From contig OY821519.1 in the NCBI GenBank assembly GCA_963682025.1, positions 163,259,803 through 163,323,802 of the forward strand: a DNA stretch of 64,000 nucleotides. The letters run 5' to 3'. Source of the stretch: Cordilura impudica. Lineage: Eukaryota; Arthropoda; Insecta; Diptera; Scathophagidae. The position numbers were made by a program, and so were the translations under genes. Shown here piece by piece: positions 1 to 10,190 of the stretch (the first letter of the stretch is position 1; the number at the start of each line of letters is the position of its first letter). The notes under the pieces are model-generated. The model made no database searches. It saw only the letters and a program-made list of their open reading frames with translations, and was not told the DNA's origin.

Positions 1-273
1 TGTTAAATAAAATTTGATTCTGCTTTATTCTCGATTCTGATTTTTCTGCTATCTTTAAAGCGTCCGTAAAAGTCGTCACCTGACTGGCATCTATAGTGGA
101 TACCGTCTGAGCATTTTGTAATCCATTTACGAAAGTGTTATACGCTATCTTACTATTTGTATTCACTATCGCGTTTCTGTTTGCCTCGCCTTCTTCAGCA
201 ATTTGAATTTCATTTAGTTCTGCTATTAAGTTTTCTATCCTGTTGGCAAAACCAGTAATGTTATTATCTTTTT
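1..273 (-). pseudogene. Second copy of a gag segment of element A, cut by the window edge
   Basis: By eye this stretch is identical, base for base, to 3225-3497 inside the gag gene of element A. On the minus strand it encodes the middle of gag. The match stops abruptly at 273, in a T run, where the true gag continues differently. It is either the remains of a neighbouring copy extending beyond the window or a local duplication or assembly artefact. Confidence 0.85.
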
Positions 274-352
274 AACCCCCCCCCTAACTTTTTTTTAAGA
301 GCTAACCTAAAAAAAAGGCGAACGCCATTCGATTCAGCACAGTTGATTTAGT
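274..352. other. Junction of unknown origin between the gag copy and pol of element A
   Basis: About 80 bases containing a C run followed by a T run and an A run. It joins the duplicated gag piece to the truncated 3' end of pol. I see no gene, LTR or target duplication in it. Homopolymers at such a join are common at repair junctions and at assembly joins. Confidence 0.5.
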
Positions 353-2353
353 TTAACTCACCGGGTGCCCCGTTTGTCGGCAAAAAAAAGTTCTCAAAAC
401 TAGCACAGTGTTATTAATACTAAGATTATCTTCAATTCGTAAGTATTCCTTTGTCGACTTTGTTAATATAAATTTTAGTTTTCGTGCACGTTTTATATCT
501 TTCATGGATGTACATCCCCACATTTTGAGTTCATGACGCTCAATAGAAGATGATTCATCCTTTTCCTCAATTTCATATTTATCCTCATTATCAATTTTAT
601 CATTATTTACCTCATTTAATATCATTTTCCTTTTCATTGTTCTAGTAATCACCAGCGTCTTTTTGCTTAATTCGTCAATTTTATTGGGTACCATAGCTTT
701 CAATATGTCAGAATTTAATTCTATTCTTGACAATGCGTCTGCATTTGTGTTGCTTGTCCCTTTTTTAAATATTATTTCGAAATCATAATCCGATAGTTCT
801 AGTCTAATTCTTGTTAATTTGGAATTCGGGTTTTTATGAGAAAACAATGCTACTAATGGACGATGGTCAGTCACTACAGTAAACTTTCTGCCATACAGGT
901 ATGGACGAAAAAATTGTATTCCCCAGTATATGCCCTGGGGTTCTCTATTACTGGTTTGTTCCTTTCATGTTTGTTCAACGAACGGCTTGCGAAAGATATA
1001 GGTCTACCTTTGCCAATTTCTCCCTGCGATAATATTGCTCCCAGCGCATAATCCGACGCGTCTGTTGTTAGTATAACTTGTTCCTCTGAAGAATCGATGG
1101 ACTTATTAGTTTGCTTTTCAATGTTTCAAAAGCCGTTTGACATTGTGTTGACCATTCAAATTTTGCACCTTTTTTTAACATAGCATTCAAACAACTTGCT
1201 GTTTTAGCGAAATCTTTTACAAATCTTCTATAGTAATTACAAAATGCCACGAATCTTCTCACCTCGTCTGCATTCTTTGGAATGGGATATCTAGTTATTG
1301 CATCAAATTTTGATGGATCCGGCTTGATGCCGTTGGGAGTAATCAGATGACCAAGATATATCACTTCTGGTCTCAAAAATTGACATTTATCCGGATTTAG
1401 TTTCAAATTATATTTCCTTAGTCTGTCGAAAACCCCCACCAAATTGTGATTATGGTGTTATATGCTACAACCGAACACTATGATGTCGTCAACATAGAGA
1501 AATGCCGCTGATTCTAAACCTGACAGTGGTATTGTTAGCATACGCTGAAAACTGTTTGACGATATCTTCAATCCAAAAGGTAGTCTCTTAAACTGAAAAT
1601 GACCATTAGGTGTAGAAAAAGCTGTATATGGTCTGGACTTTTGATCTAGCTCAATTTGGTGGAATGAGCTCGTCATATCCAAGGTTGAAAAATACTTGGC
1701 TCTGCCAAGTCTGTCCAAAATGTCATCCAAACGCGTTAATGGAAACTTATCATTTATAATTTTGTCATTGAGTTTCCTAAAATCCACGACCAATCTCCAT
1801 TCTCTTTTGTCCGTGTGGCCCTTTTTCGGAACCAATAGTAATGGTTCGTTATACGGACTAATGGATGGTTCAATTATGTTCTTTGCTAATAGCCCTGGAC
1901 CTGAGAATCTATTTCCGTTGTGTGTGTGTGTGGTAGGCGGTAATTCTTTATGTATACTGGATTTTTGTCATGCAAGTCTATTGATTGTGTGTAGAAGTTA
2001 TTTGTGATAAGGTCCTCATCCTCAATATGAAATATCGATTGGTATTCTCTCAGTATTGATTTAAGTTCCCCCACGTCTTCATCATTCAAGTCTTCCAAAT
2101 TTAAACTTTCCAATAAGTTGTTAAACCTTATTTCCGCATCTCTGTTATTACCTCCAACACTTTTGACCGAACAAATCTCATAATCCCTCAATGGCATGGT
2201 CTCCACCCTCATGTTCTCAATTGTTATTACCTCATTCGTTACATTCAACAATTTAACGTGCTGGTTTCCCCTTTTGGGTACTATTGCATTTGCCAAATAA
2301 ACTCCTTTCGTTATTTCCCTATTCAATATAATAGCGTCCTCCTCTAGCTTCAC
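353..2353 (-). pseudogene. pol of element A: reverse transcriptase, RNase H and linker, several frame breaks
   Basis: Four open segments on the minus strand make up a decayed pol. 2353-1886 covers the protease-RT linker and the start of RT (NYRLPHTH). 1835-1458 is the RT palm, with RLVVDF, FSTLDMTSSFHQ, RLPFGLK and the catalytic YVDD. 1442-1068 is the thumb and connection (YLGHLITPNGIKPDP, RRFVAFCNYYRRF). 874-353 holds the end of RNase H (TDHRPLVAL) and the basic linker ending in DALSRIE. The segments are separated by stops and frame changes near 1900, 1450 and 1060. Integrase is absent. Family membership is clear from the motifs; inactivity follows from the breaks and the missing 3' end. Confidence 0.85.
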
Positions 2354-2371
2354 ATCAAATGGTACAATTAT

Positions 2372-2773
2372 TTAGCTTCTGCCTGGAATTCTTATCTTAT
2401 TAACTCTAAAAACACTATCGTGAATCGGGATCGTCATAGTCTCATCACCAATGCTGAAAGTTAGCACATATCTATCATAATCGATATTACATCTATATTT
2501 AGTTAAAAAATCTCTACCCAAGATTCCATCGGTATTTATTGGTATATTATCTGTAACCATTTGCACTTTATGTTGAATTTTCACATCGTCTATTTTTATT
2601 CCTATCGTTGTCGAACCAATTGATCTAATTATTTGTTCCGAAATCCCCGTCAAATTACAGTAGTCATCAGGATCTTCCTGGTATCTATACAAAAATTTCT
2701 GTTTACAAAGCGATATGTCCGCACCTGTATCTATCAAAAATGTAATTTCCCTGTCCGTGTCATCAATATTCAA
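2372..2773 (-). CDS. Retropepsin-like protease region of element A
   Basis: An open segment of about 133 residues without its own ATG, as expected for a pol domain expressed from a longer reading. It has the aspartic protease signature LIDTGADIS near its N-terminus and the second hallmark GILGRDFL near residue 90. In the family this enzyme dimerises and cleaves Gag-Pol. It lies about 50 bases after gag and is separated from the RT segment by a stop at 2372. The same domain is recognisable in B (from about 7020) and, split by a transposon, in C. Confidence 0.85.
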   Translation of the reverse strand: MNIDDTDREITFLIDTGADISLCKQKFLYRYQEDPDDYCNLTGISEQIIRSIGSTTIGIKIDDVKIQHKVQMVTDNIPINTDGILGRDFLTKYRCNIDYDRYVLTFSIGDETMTIPIHDSVFRVNKIRIPGRS

Positions 2774-2823
2774 TCTAACGTAATTTCTAAGGTTCGATGC
2801 TATACTGTATATCTTTGTGGTTT

Positions 2824-3795
2824 CTACTGTGCTGTTTCCGAAGACTGGGATGTTATCATCTCCGGAATTTGGGAGTTTCCCTGGTTCTGTATCTGCTTCA
2901 CATTACGATATCTTCTATTATTGTTATTTCTATTGCTACCTCTTTGTACGTTGTTATTATTATTCCTATAGTTATTAGTGTTGTTTCTATTGTTGTTATA
3001 ATATGCGTTGTTCCTGTAGTTGTTATTATTGTTAGTGTTCCTATTATTGTTGTGGTTGCTTCTATTCGTATTGTTTTGGTATGCATTGTTCCCTCTGTTT
3101 CTATTACCAATCCAGTTATTGTGTCTTTGGCTATTATTACCATTAAGATTCCTATTATTGTTGTTAAAGTTGTTATTATTCCTACGACCACTATTATTTG
3201 TTCCAGAATTGTTGAATTGTGCCCTGTTAAATAAAATTTGATTCTGCTTTATTCTCGATTCTGATTTTTCTGCTATCTTTAAAGCGTCCGTAAAAGTCGT
3301 CACCTGACTGGCATCTATAGTGGATACCGTCTGAGCATTTTGTAATCCATTTACGAAAGTGTTATACGCTATCTTACTATTTGTATTCACTATCGCGTTT
3401 CTGTTTGCCTCGCCTTCTTCAGCAATTTGAATTTCATTTAGTTCTGCTATTAAGTTTTCTATCCTGTTGGCAAAACCAGTAATGTTATTATCTTTTTGCC
3501 TTAGTCCGGTTAGTTCATTTAGGATTGTGTTCGAGCTTTTCAATGACTTATATGTTGTTTTTAGAGCTGCTATAAGCTCATCTACCATAGTGGGTGCATT
3601 ACTCTGCCTTACTCTATTCTGTACCTTACTGTCCAATTTTGCATTAAAGACGAATTCTAGGAAAAAATTTTGTTTGTCTTGTGGTATCGTCTGTGCCACT
3701 AATTTTAAGTTCGTTACAAATCCTAACATATCCTCTTTTCTACCAGTGAATGATGGTATCAATTTTGACACTGCAGACAATTCACTTAACTCCAT
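2824..3795 (-). CDS. Gag of element A, Asn-rich, no zinc knuckle
   Basis: I place the start at the ATG at 3795, giving 323 residues. The open frame extends further upstream but has no ATG there. The first roughly 190 residues are helix-rich and resemble Ty3/gypsy capsid. The C-terminal third is almost entirely Asn, Arg and Tyr, with no CCHC knuckle, so RNA binding probably rests on the basic Asn/Arg tail (inference). The frame is unbroken, unlike pol downstream. Small ORF3 ends 49 bases upstream. The long hydrophobic frames on the opposite strand over the Asn-rich part are mirror images of the low-complexity codons, not genes. Confidence 0.85.
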   Translation of the reverse strand: MELSELSAVSKLIPSFTGRKEDMLGFVTNLKLVAQTIPQDKQNFFLEFVFNAKLDSKVQNRVRQSNAPTMVDELIAALKTTYKSLKSSNTILNELTGLRQKDNNITGFANRIENLIAELNEIQIAEEGEANRNAIVNTNSKIAYNTFVNGLQNAQTVSTIDASQVTTFTDALKIAEKSESRIKQNQILFNRAQFNNSGTNNSGRRNNNNFNNNNRNLNGNNSQRHNNWIGNRNRGNNAYQNNTNRSNHNNNRNTNNNNNYRNNAYYNNNRNNTNNYRNNNNNVQRGSNRNNNNRRYRNVKQIQNQGNSQIPEMITSQSSETAQ

Positions 3796-3844
3796 GTTTG
3801 TTATTAATATTTCTGGTCTATGCTCTAAATTATTTTTCTTTTCA

Positions 3845-4075
3845 CTATGTCTCCAATAATTCAATTGCTTCTAATTTTAACTTTTTAAATTTTCCCAAAA
3901 ATGTTTCGCCAACATCAATGGGTATCTTATCATCTATAATTGTATCTTCTATATTCTTTTGTAAATTTTCTATCTCTATTCTTTTATTATTTACCGTCTC
4001 CTGTGAATAAGGTCGGTTTAAAGATTTTCTAGCATTTGCAATTAACGCTTTTAAAGAATGTATGACATTCTCCAT
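3845..4075 (-). CDS. Small ORF3 upstream of gag in element A
   Basis: 76 residues from the ATG at 4075. It is charged and helical, with a probable coiled coil. The motif NRPYSQETV aligns with NRRYTQKTI in the equivalent ORF of element C (33861-34112), and the flanking residues are also similar, so this is a conserved protein rather than a chance ORF. It ends 49 bases before the gag ATG. Function unknown. It might be the N-terminal domain of an ancestral longer Gag that became a separate ORF. Confidence 0.65.
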   Translation of the reverse strand: MENVIHSLKALIANARKSLNRPYSQETVNNKRIEIENLQKNIEDTIIDDKIPIDVGETFLGKFKKLKLEAIELLET

Positions 4076-4344
4076 ATGAACCAATTATTGACAATATTAA
4101 TGTATTTCTTTTTACTTTTCCTTTATATAATTTTGATTCACTTATGTATATAAAATATTTTCTTAAAATTATTAAATAATTATAATATAAATACAATAAA
4201 ATTCATTTTCTTTTCATATATATATATATATAATAAAATTTTATTTTTTTTTTGCTTTTGTTTTTCTGTTACAATTTAATTATTGTTGAATTTCAGACAT
4301 TTATTTTATATATATTTTTTTTTGTTCTTGTATTTGTTTTGTTT

Positions 4345-4578
4345 TCAGGAAGTAATGATTTTCTCAAAAGTTTTTTTTTTATATTTTTCTTTAAACTGCA
4401 TTACGTACTGAATGCCTACGGATTTGTTTTTTACGTATTTCTTTAAATATTTTATTATTACTACTATGGTTGTCATAGCGCAAATCAGTATTAATACTTC
4501 AAAACTAACGCTTACCGCTGTTGGAGCGTTTACCGTTGCTGTTACTACTTCCTTTATCTTCGTTTGTGTGTTACCCAT
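4345..4578 (-). CDS. Small ORF2 of element A: myristoylation-type N-terminus and one membrane segment
   Basis: 77 residues from the ATG at 4578. The protein begins MGNTQTK, which fits the N-myristoylation pattern (Gly at position 2, small residue at position 6 region). A hydrophobic segment of about 20 residues follows (near residues 26-43), then a very basic tail. Element C has an ORF of similar size, place and membrane topology (34159-34440) but with a different N-terminus. Membrane anchoring is inferred; role unknown. It lies 84 bases to the left of the SINE that interrupts this leader. Confidence 0.6.
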   Translation of the reverse strand: MGNTQTKIKEVVTATVNAPTAVSVSFEVLILICAMTTIVVIIKYLKKYVKNKSVGIQYVMQFKEKYKKKTFEKIITS

Positions 4579-4662
4579 TATTAAAATTTATTTTAATTCT
4601 CGAGAGGAAAAAAAAATGTTATATAACAAAATTTATTGTTGCACTAATTTAACGTTTATGTC

Positions 4663-4877
4663 TAAGCGCCCCGGTAGGTGAGTAGGTAGCGTGCTCGCCT
4701 ATCATACGAGGGGTCGTGGGTTCGATTCCCACCAGAGGCTTTGGTCTGTCGCTGCAAAAAAAAAAAAAATGAACACACTACGCCCTCCCTCCTCCTTAAC
4801 CTATTTTCCTGAGATCAACACAATGCACTGCATCTGTAGGGGCATCCCCTGAGTGTTGATTAATTAAAAAAAAAAAA
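4663..4877 (+). mobile_element. tRNA-derived SINE with 12-bp target duplication
   Basis: About 215 bases flanked by the direct repeat AACGTTTATGTC at 4651-4662 and 4878-4889. The head has a pol III A-box-like TAGGTGAGTAGGTAG and a canonical B box GGTTCGATTCC. These are followed by an A run, a unique body, and a terminal A run directly before the second target copy. This is the structure of a SINE mobilised by a LINE. The head is tRNA-like, but its acceptor arm does not pair well, so it is not a functional tRNA gene. It is inserted in the leader of element A between small ORFs 1 and 2, so it is younger than A. Confidence 0.85.
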
Positions 4878-4972
4878 AACGTTTATGTCCAACAAACTTC
4901 TATTTATATATATGTGTATAATTTAATTTATTTTATTAACATTCTTATTTTCATTTTTCCCTTTTTATGCTT

Positions 4973-5311
4973 CTATATGCTTTTTATTTCATTCTTTAAT
5001 TTTGTTATTTCTAGTAGTAGTTTTATTCTTCTATCCTCATTTTCCTCGTACGTCAGCTCATGCGACTTAACAGCAATTTGTTTCTTATAGCGTGCCAGCG
5101 AACCTCCTCTGGATTTGTTGCAGTTTGGCAGTGGGAAAATCACTATTGCTGGTTCTGTCTGCTTCTTATTCTTTATAAATTTTGGCCTTGGGCCGACGTT
5201 CAATATCTCTGGTCTTGGCTGGTTGTCAACGTTGCCCTCTTCTAGGATCTTAGCCCATCTAATTTCTGCTTGCTGCACTTCTTTCCACAGTTCCTCCAGA
5301 TTCTCACCCAT
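4973..5311 (-). CDS. Small ORF1 of element A, basic/charged protein
   Basis: 112 residues from the ATG at 5311, the first ORF after the primer-site region. The C-terminal half has a KSRGG motif followed by Lys/Arg/Glu-rich helices. The corresponding ORF of element C (34442-34817) has KRSRGG in the same place and a similar charged tail. The conserved position and motif argue that it is a real element protein. Function unknown; a nucleic-acid-binding role is only suggested by its charge. Confidence 0.6.
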   Translation of the reverse strand: MGENLEELWKEVQQAEIRWAKILEEGNVDNQPRPEILNVGPRPKFIKNKKQTEPAIVIFPLPNCNKSRGGSLARYKKQIAVKSHELTYEENEDRRIKLLLEITKLKNEIKSI

Positions 5312-5510
5312 AGAATCCTAAAAATTATTCCAAATTTGTTTTCTGCTATCCTTAAAACCAAAAAGGATCAAGACTAAGCGTAAGCTATGTTCGTCCCGTT
5401 TCCTTTGCTTCCAGATTAAGCAAAATTAAATTTAGCAAAGTTAAATTGCTGTATTTTTTAATTTCTGTTGCTTTGTATCTATCAGCAATTTGGTAGGATC
5501 AGAAGATTGC
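5312..5510. other. Leader of element A between tandem repeats and small ORF1
   Basis: About 200 bases of untranslated leader on the minus strand. I see no ORF or strong structure in it beyond AT-rich sequence. Confidence 0.5.
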
Positions 5511-5671
5511 ATATAATGTTCGACAGGATCGTTATATAATGTTCGGCATGATCATTATATAATGTTTGGCAGGATCATTATATAATGTTTGGCAGGATCA
5601 TTATATAATGTTTGGCAGGATCGTTATATAATGTTTGGCAGGATCGCCATATAATGTTCGACGTTGATCGC
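5511..5671 (-). repeat. Seven 23-bp tandem units copying the LTR/primer-site junction
   Basis: The core ATATAATGTT recurs at exact 23-base steps from 5511 to 5649. Each unit reads like the end of the LTR plus the primer-binding site. Only the unit next to the LTR (5641-5649) keeps the primer-site form TGGCGATCC on the minus strand; the others read TAACGATCC or TAATGATCC. Some units are identical and some differ by one to three bases, indicating stepwise amplification. Confidence 0.85.
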
Positions 5672-6167
5672 AAATTAAAAGAAACACTTGTCTTTTTTCC
5701 GTTTCTAAGTCTAAAATGTTAATGCTTTATTTACCAATAATTACCCTGCTTATAAAGAACTTATGAGAAGTTCTAGACTTCTTCGCTAAAGAGAACTTTT
5801 TAAAGTACTCTTAATAATTATTAATACTAAGAGAGATGTTCTAACATGCTCTCGATAATCTAGTTTTACATTCAATTAGTTAATGGGGTGTGGCTTAGTT
5901 TGAAAAAATGGATACTCATTGAATCAATGTCTAGTGGCGCGTGGCTTCACTCTCAGTTTCATTATTACTCACTGAGAATACAAGTGCTGCCGCATTGCAT
6001 TCAGTACATTGACCATATGTAGTATATGTGTATGACTCGTGCCATAGAAATGAGAGCCACCCCATTGTTTGTATACATGACGCTGTACGTTAGCATTTGG
6101 CCTACATTCGTACGCTACGTCACGTATACACGACAGTTGTTGTTTTTTTTCAGTTTTTTTAACTACA
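5655..6167 (-). repeat. 5' LTR of element A
   Basis: Bounded on the minus strand by TGTAG at 6167 and AACA at 5655, followed five bases later by the primer site. It is homologous to the 3' LTR of element B (10717-11222). Shared blocks include a GTGAAGCCAC-like segment, an ATCTCTC segment, a CTTCTCATAAG segment and an AATAAAG polyadenylation-type signal near 5725. Limits are inferred from the TG...CA rule and alignment with B, so they may be off by a few bases. Confidence 0.65.
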
Positions 6168-6429
6168 TTGATATTTAATTTAATTTGGTTACTATTATTC
6201 ACACTATTCACTATTATAATTATATTCATATATAATTATAATGTTAGGCGTCCAAGCGCAGTCGTTTAAAACATTTTCTTATTTTCAATTTTATTTTATT
6301 ATATTTATTATTTTTTGTCACCTGTGTTGCCGAACTAATATACATATATACATATATATAGTATGTATTTTTATTTACTTATTAACCCGATTGAGCAAAA
6401 ACACGTCTTTCTCTCACGGCGGTTGAAAG
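6168..6429. other. AT-rich spacer between elements A and B
   Basis: Contains short TATA-type repeats but no gene, LTR or target duplication that I can support. It separates the 5' LTR of A from the truncated start of B. Confidence 0.45.
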
Positions 6430-6439
6430 ACAAAAAAAA

Positions 6440-6960
6440 AATACGAATAATAGAATAGCGTACAACACATTCGTAAATGGTTTACAAAATATAGAGACAG
6501 TATCAACTATAGATGCCAGTCAACTGACGACTTTCACAGAGGCTTTAAAAATTGCTGAAAAATCTGAATCACGGATAAAACAGAACCAAGTTTTATTCCA
6601 TAATGCACGCTTCGGAAACTATAGAACAGATGGTAATACCAATAGACAGAACAACAACTACTCGACAGTAGCAGAAATTTTAACAACAACAATGGGGCAA
6701 GATCCAATAATAGGCGTAATAGAGGCCAAAGGAGTAATAAATACCGAAACAATATGAATAGGAATAACAACAATAATAATTATAGGAACGACAACTATAG
6801 GAATAACGGTGACAATAATAACAGGGATAATATTCACAGACGAAGAGGTAACAACAAAATGAGAATAATAAGTATAGGTATCGTAATGTAAACCAGATTT
6901 AAAACCAGAGAAACTTTCGGGTTCCGGAGACAATGATATCCCAGTCTTCGGAGACGACAC
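6440..6960 (+). pseudogene. gag remnant of element B
   Basis: Translation gives the same segment as the gag of A around NTFVNGLQN and ALKIAEKSES, then an Asn-rich tail broken by frameshifts. The N-terminal half is missing. A start is not recognisable. Confidence 0.8.
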
Positions 6961-7019
6961 AATAGAAACCAAGAAAATATATAGCATAGCATCAAACCTT
7001 AGAAATTACGTTAGATTAA

Positions 7020-8285
7020 ACATTGAAAATACAGACAAAGAACTTACATTCTTGATAGATACAGGTGCGGACATATCACAATGTAAACAGAAATTTTTAT
7101 ACAATTACCAGGAAGATCGAAGTGACTATTGCAAACTGATGGGAATTTCGAAGGAGATTATTGAATAAATTGGTTCTACGAATATATCAATGAACATACT
7201 AAACTTGATAATTGAACATAAGATACAATTAGTCGCAGATAATATACCGATAAATACCGATGGAATTTTGGGTAGAGATTTTTTAACGAGACATCGATGT
7301 AATATCGACTATGATAAATATGTATTAACCTTCAGCGTAGATAATGAGATAGTGACAATACCGATCCATGATAGCACTTTTAATATAAATAAAATAACAA
7401 TACCAGAGAGGACTCAGAGAATTGTACCATTTAAAATAGCAATAGAAGAAGATACTATTATATTAAATAGGGAACTAACAAAAGGAATTTATTTGGCAAA
7501 CGCGATAATACCTAAATAGGGAAACCAACATGTGAAATTGTTAAATGTGACAAATCAGGTGATGACAATAGAAAATATGAAAATAGAAACAATACCTCTG
7601 AAGGATTATGAGATCTGTTAAGTTGAATGTGATAGAGACAATAATAGAAATACAGAGAAAAAGTTTAAGAAATTGTTCTTGTTGATGAAGATGGAAAGGG
7701 ACTTAAATCCATATTATGAGAATATCAATCAATACTTCATATTGAAAATGAAGATTTAACAACAAATAATTTATACACGCAGACATAGACCTAAATGACA
7801 AAAATCCCGTGCACATAAAGAATTACCGCCTACCACATACTCATGCGAAAGAGATAAATTCACAAGTTCAGAAACTTGTGGAGAACAATATAATTGAACC
7901 ATCCATCAGCCCGTACAACGCGCCACTGCTACTAGTTTCGAAAAGGGGGCATACAGATAAGAAAAATTGGAGATTGGTTGTGGATTTTAGAATATTGAAT
8001 GATAAAATTGTCAATGAAAAATTTCCATTGACACGTTTGGATGATATTTTGGACAAATTAAGAAGAGCCAAGTAAATCTCAACACTAGACATGACAAGCT
8101 CATTTCACCAAATTGAACTTGATCATCCACCCAGACCATATACCACATTTTCAACAACTAGTGGTCATTATCAATATACAAGACTACCTTTTGGATTGAA
8201 AATATCATCGAATAGCTTCCAACGTTCGTTAACCATAACACTATCTGGACACTACAGTATCCAAATTTCGATAAAACATTCATAA
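7020..8285 (+). pseudogene. Protease and reverse transcriptase remnant of element B
   Basis: The protease signature LIDTGADIS lies near 7045 and GILGRDFL near 7265, with stops between. The longest open pieces are 7190-7519 (protease C-terminus and linker), 7809-8075 (RT start, NYRLPHTH, WRLVVDFR) and 8091-8285 (RT palm, MTSSFHQIELD, RLPFGLK). A deletion after 8250 removes the YVDD region and the RT thumb. Inactive. Confidence 0.85.
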
Positions 8286-9036
8286 TAACGGATGCATCAG
8301 ATTATGCACTAGGAGCTATATTATCGCAAGGAGAAATTGGCATTGACAGATCAATATCATACGCAATCCGCTCATTAAACAAACATGAGAGAAACAAACC
8401 CGTCATAGAAAAATAATTACTGGGGAATACAATTTTTCCGCCCACACCTATATAGCAGAAAATTTACAGTAGTACCTGACCATCGTCCATTAGTCGCATT
8501 ATTTTCTCATAAAAACCCAAACTAGAATTATCAGATTATGATTTCGAAATAATATTTAAAAAAGGAACAAGCAACACAAATGCAGACGCATTATCAAGGA
8601 TAGAATTAAATTCTGATATACTGAAGAATTAGATACCCAATAAAATTGACGAACTAGCAAAAAGACGCTGGTGATTACAAGATCAGTGAAAAGAAATATG
8701 ATACAAAATGAGGTAAACAAAACTGCAATTGGTAAAGAAAATAAATGTAGAAATGCGGAAAAGGATGAATGGGAATGTACATCCATTAAAGATATAAAAC
8801 GCGCGAGAAAACTGATATTAATATTAATAAAGTCGACCAGGAAATTGAAAAATGAAGATAGTCATTCTGTGAACCAAACGGCCGTTAAATATAGTGATAA
8901 TGCCATTTCTTTAGATAACATGTTGGAGAAACTATGTTTCGAGTTAAGCAGATTGAATTATATATTCGCACTGGAAAAAAGTGGCGAAATATTTAATATT
9001 ATATCTCAGGGGAAATTGAAAGAAAAATTAAACAAA
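8286..9036 (+). pseudogene. RNase H and pol linker remnant of element B
   Basis: Fragments read [14 protein letters not shown], then FTVVPDHRPLVALF, then the linker with NTNADALSRIELNSD, in shifting frames. 8671-9165 is the longest open piece, corresponding to the linker before the HHCC zinc domain. Confidence 0.75.
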
Positions 9037-9163
9037 ATTAAGAATTATAAAGACGTCAGAATTATATTATATATCAATCCTCAAAATATAACAGATAAAA
9101 TTAAGAATTATAAAGACGTCAGAATTATATTATATATAAACCCTCAAAATATAACAGACAAAT
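9037..9163 (+). repeat. Tandem duplication of about 60 bases in the pol linker of B
   Basis: Two adjacent near-identical copies beginning AAAATTAAGAATTATAAAG, differing by a few bases. They keep the reading frame open to 9165, so the duplication added about 20 residues. A has lost this region, so it cannot serve as a comparison. Confidence 0.8.
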
Positions 9164-9174
9164 AATGAAGAAAA

Positions 9175-10190
9175 AATGAAATTAATAAGATTATATCATA
9201 ACACACCAAGCGGAGGTCATTTCGGAACAAGAAAACCCTTATTAAAGCTTAAACAGAAATATATATGGAAATATATATATGCAAAATGGTGAAAAAATAT
9301 GTTTTGACTTGTGATCTTTGTCAGAGAAACAAACGTATATGGCACACTAAAGAACCTTTTAATTAACAGACACACCTAGGAATAGCTTTGAGACTATGGT
9401 ACAGTTGGACCATTACGTCCATCAGGCTTTTACAGATAAATACTGAAAATACAGTGTGAGCTGACAAAGTATGTGATAGCAGTTCCTATGGAAACAAGAG
9501 AAGCAAAGTCAGTGGTAAAGGCTTTGGTTGAAGGTTTGATATTGAAATACGGAACTTTTAGGACTTTAAAATCTGACAGAGGAACAGAATTCACAAACGA
9601 ACTAATGAAGGAAGTATGCAATTTACTGAAGATAGAACGGAAATTCTCGACACCATACCATCATGAGACCTTAGGTACAATCGAACGAAACCATAGAGGT
9701 TTGAATGAATACTTCTTGTGTTTCGTTAATGAAGACAATTGGCATGAATGGATTTCGTACTACTCATTTGCATATAACATAACACCACATAATGATACAG
9801 AGTATTCTCCCTTTGAATTGGTTTTCGGTAAACTACCAAATTTGCCAGGTGAAAATTTTGCATGCAATGATAAGATATACAACATACATAGATAATTATG
9901 CTAAAGAATTAAAATTTAGTTTTCAGAAATCACTCGAATATGCAAGAGAGATAATATTGAAAATTAAGAATAAACGTATAATAGAATAATTTTATAAGAA
10001 AAACAGTATAAAATTAAATATAGGAGACTTTGTATTAGTAAAAATGGTAAATAGAAGAAAATATGAACCACCTTACATAGGACCATACAAAATAACTAAT
10101 ATAGATGATGTAAACATAACGATAAGAATTAAAGATACAGAAAAGACAATGCACAAGAATTCATTAAAGAAATACAATAAAGAAGATTAA
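9175..10190 (+). pseudogene. Integrase remnant of element B
   Basis: The HHCC domain is partly readable around 9180-9350 (LYHNTPSGGHFG, CDLCQRN). The catalytic core is open at 9473-9895, with LKSDRGTEF carrying the second Asp and TIERNHR carrying the Glu. The first catalytic Asp segment is degraded near 9450. A C-terminal piece follows to about 10190 (LNIGDFVLVK, GPYKI). Similar to the integrase of element C at 25293-25979. Confidence 0.85.

Larger units (their letters stand above)
353..6167 (-). mobile_element. Ty3/gypsy-like LTR retrotransposon A (mdg1/412-like), 3' truncated
   Basis: Read on the minus strand the order is: 5' LTR (6167-5655), primer-site region, tandem repeats, small ORF1, small ORF2, small ORF3, gag, protease, reverse transcriptase, RNase H. 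Integrase and the 3' LTR are missing; the element breaks off at about 353. The primer site TGGCGATCC resembles the tRNA-Arg-type sites of the mdg1/412 group (established knowledge; exact tRNA not determined). Frame breaks in pol make it inactive. Element C (23981-35383) has the same architecture with diverged sequence, and element B (6430-11222) is a close but decayed relative. Confidence 0.85.

Noticed and set aside
2797..3241. Long hydrophobic plus-strand frames
   Set aside because: They are the opposite-strand image of the Asn/Arg-rich tail of gag; the same effect occurs opposite other low-complexity regions.
4668..4740. A functional tRNA gene
   Set aside because: A and B boxes are present, but the acceptor ends do not pair well, and the sequence is the head of an element with A-tail and target duplications.
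5511..5671. A CRISPR-like array
   Set aside because: Period is 23 bases with no unique spacers, and the setting is a eukaryotic retrotransposon leader.
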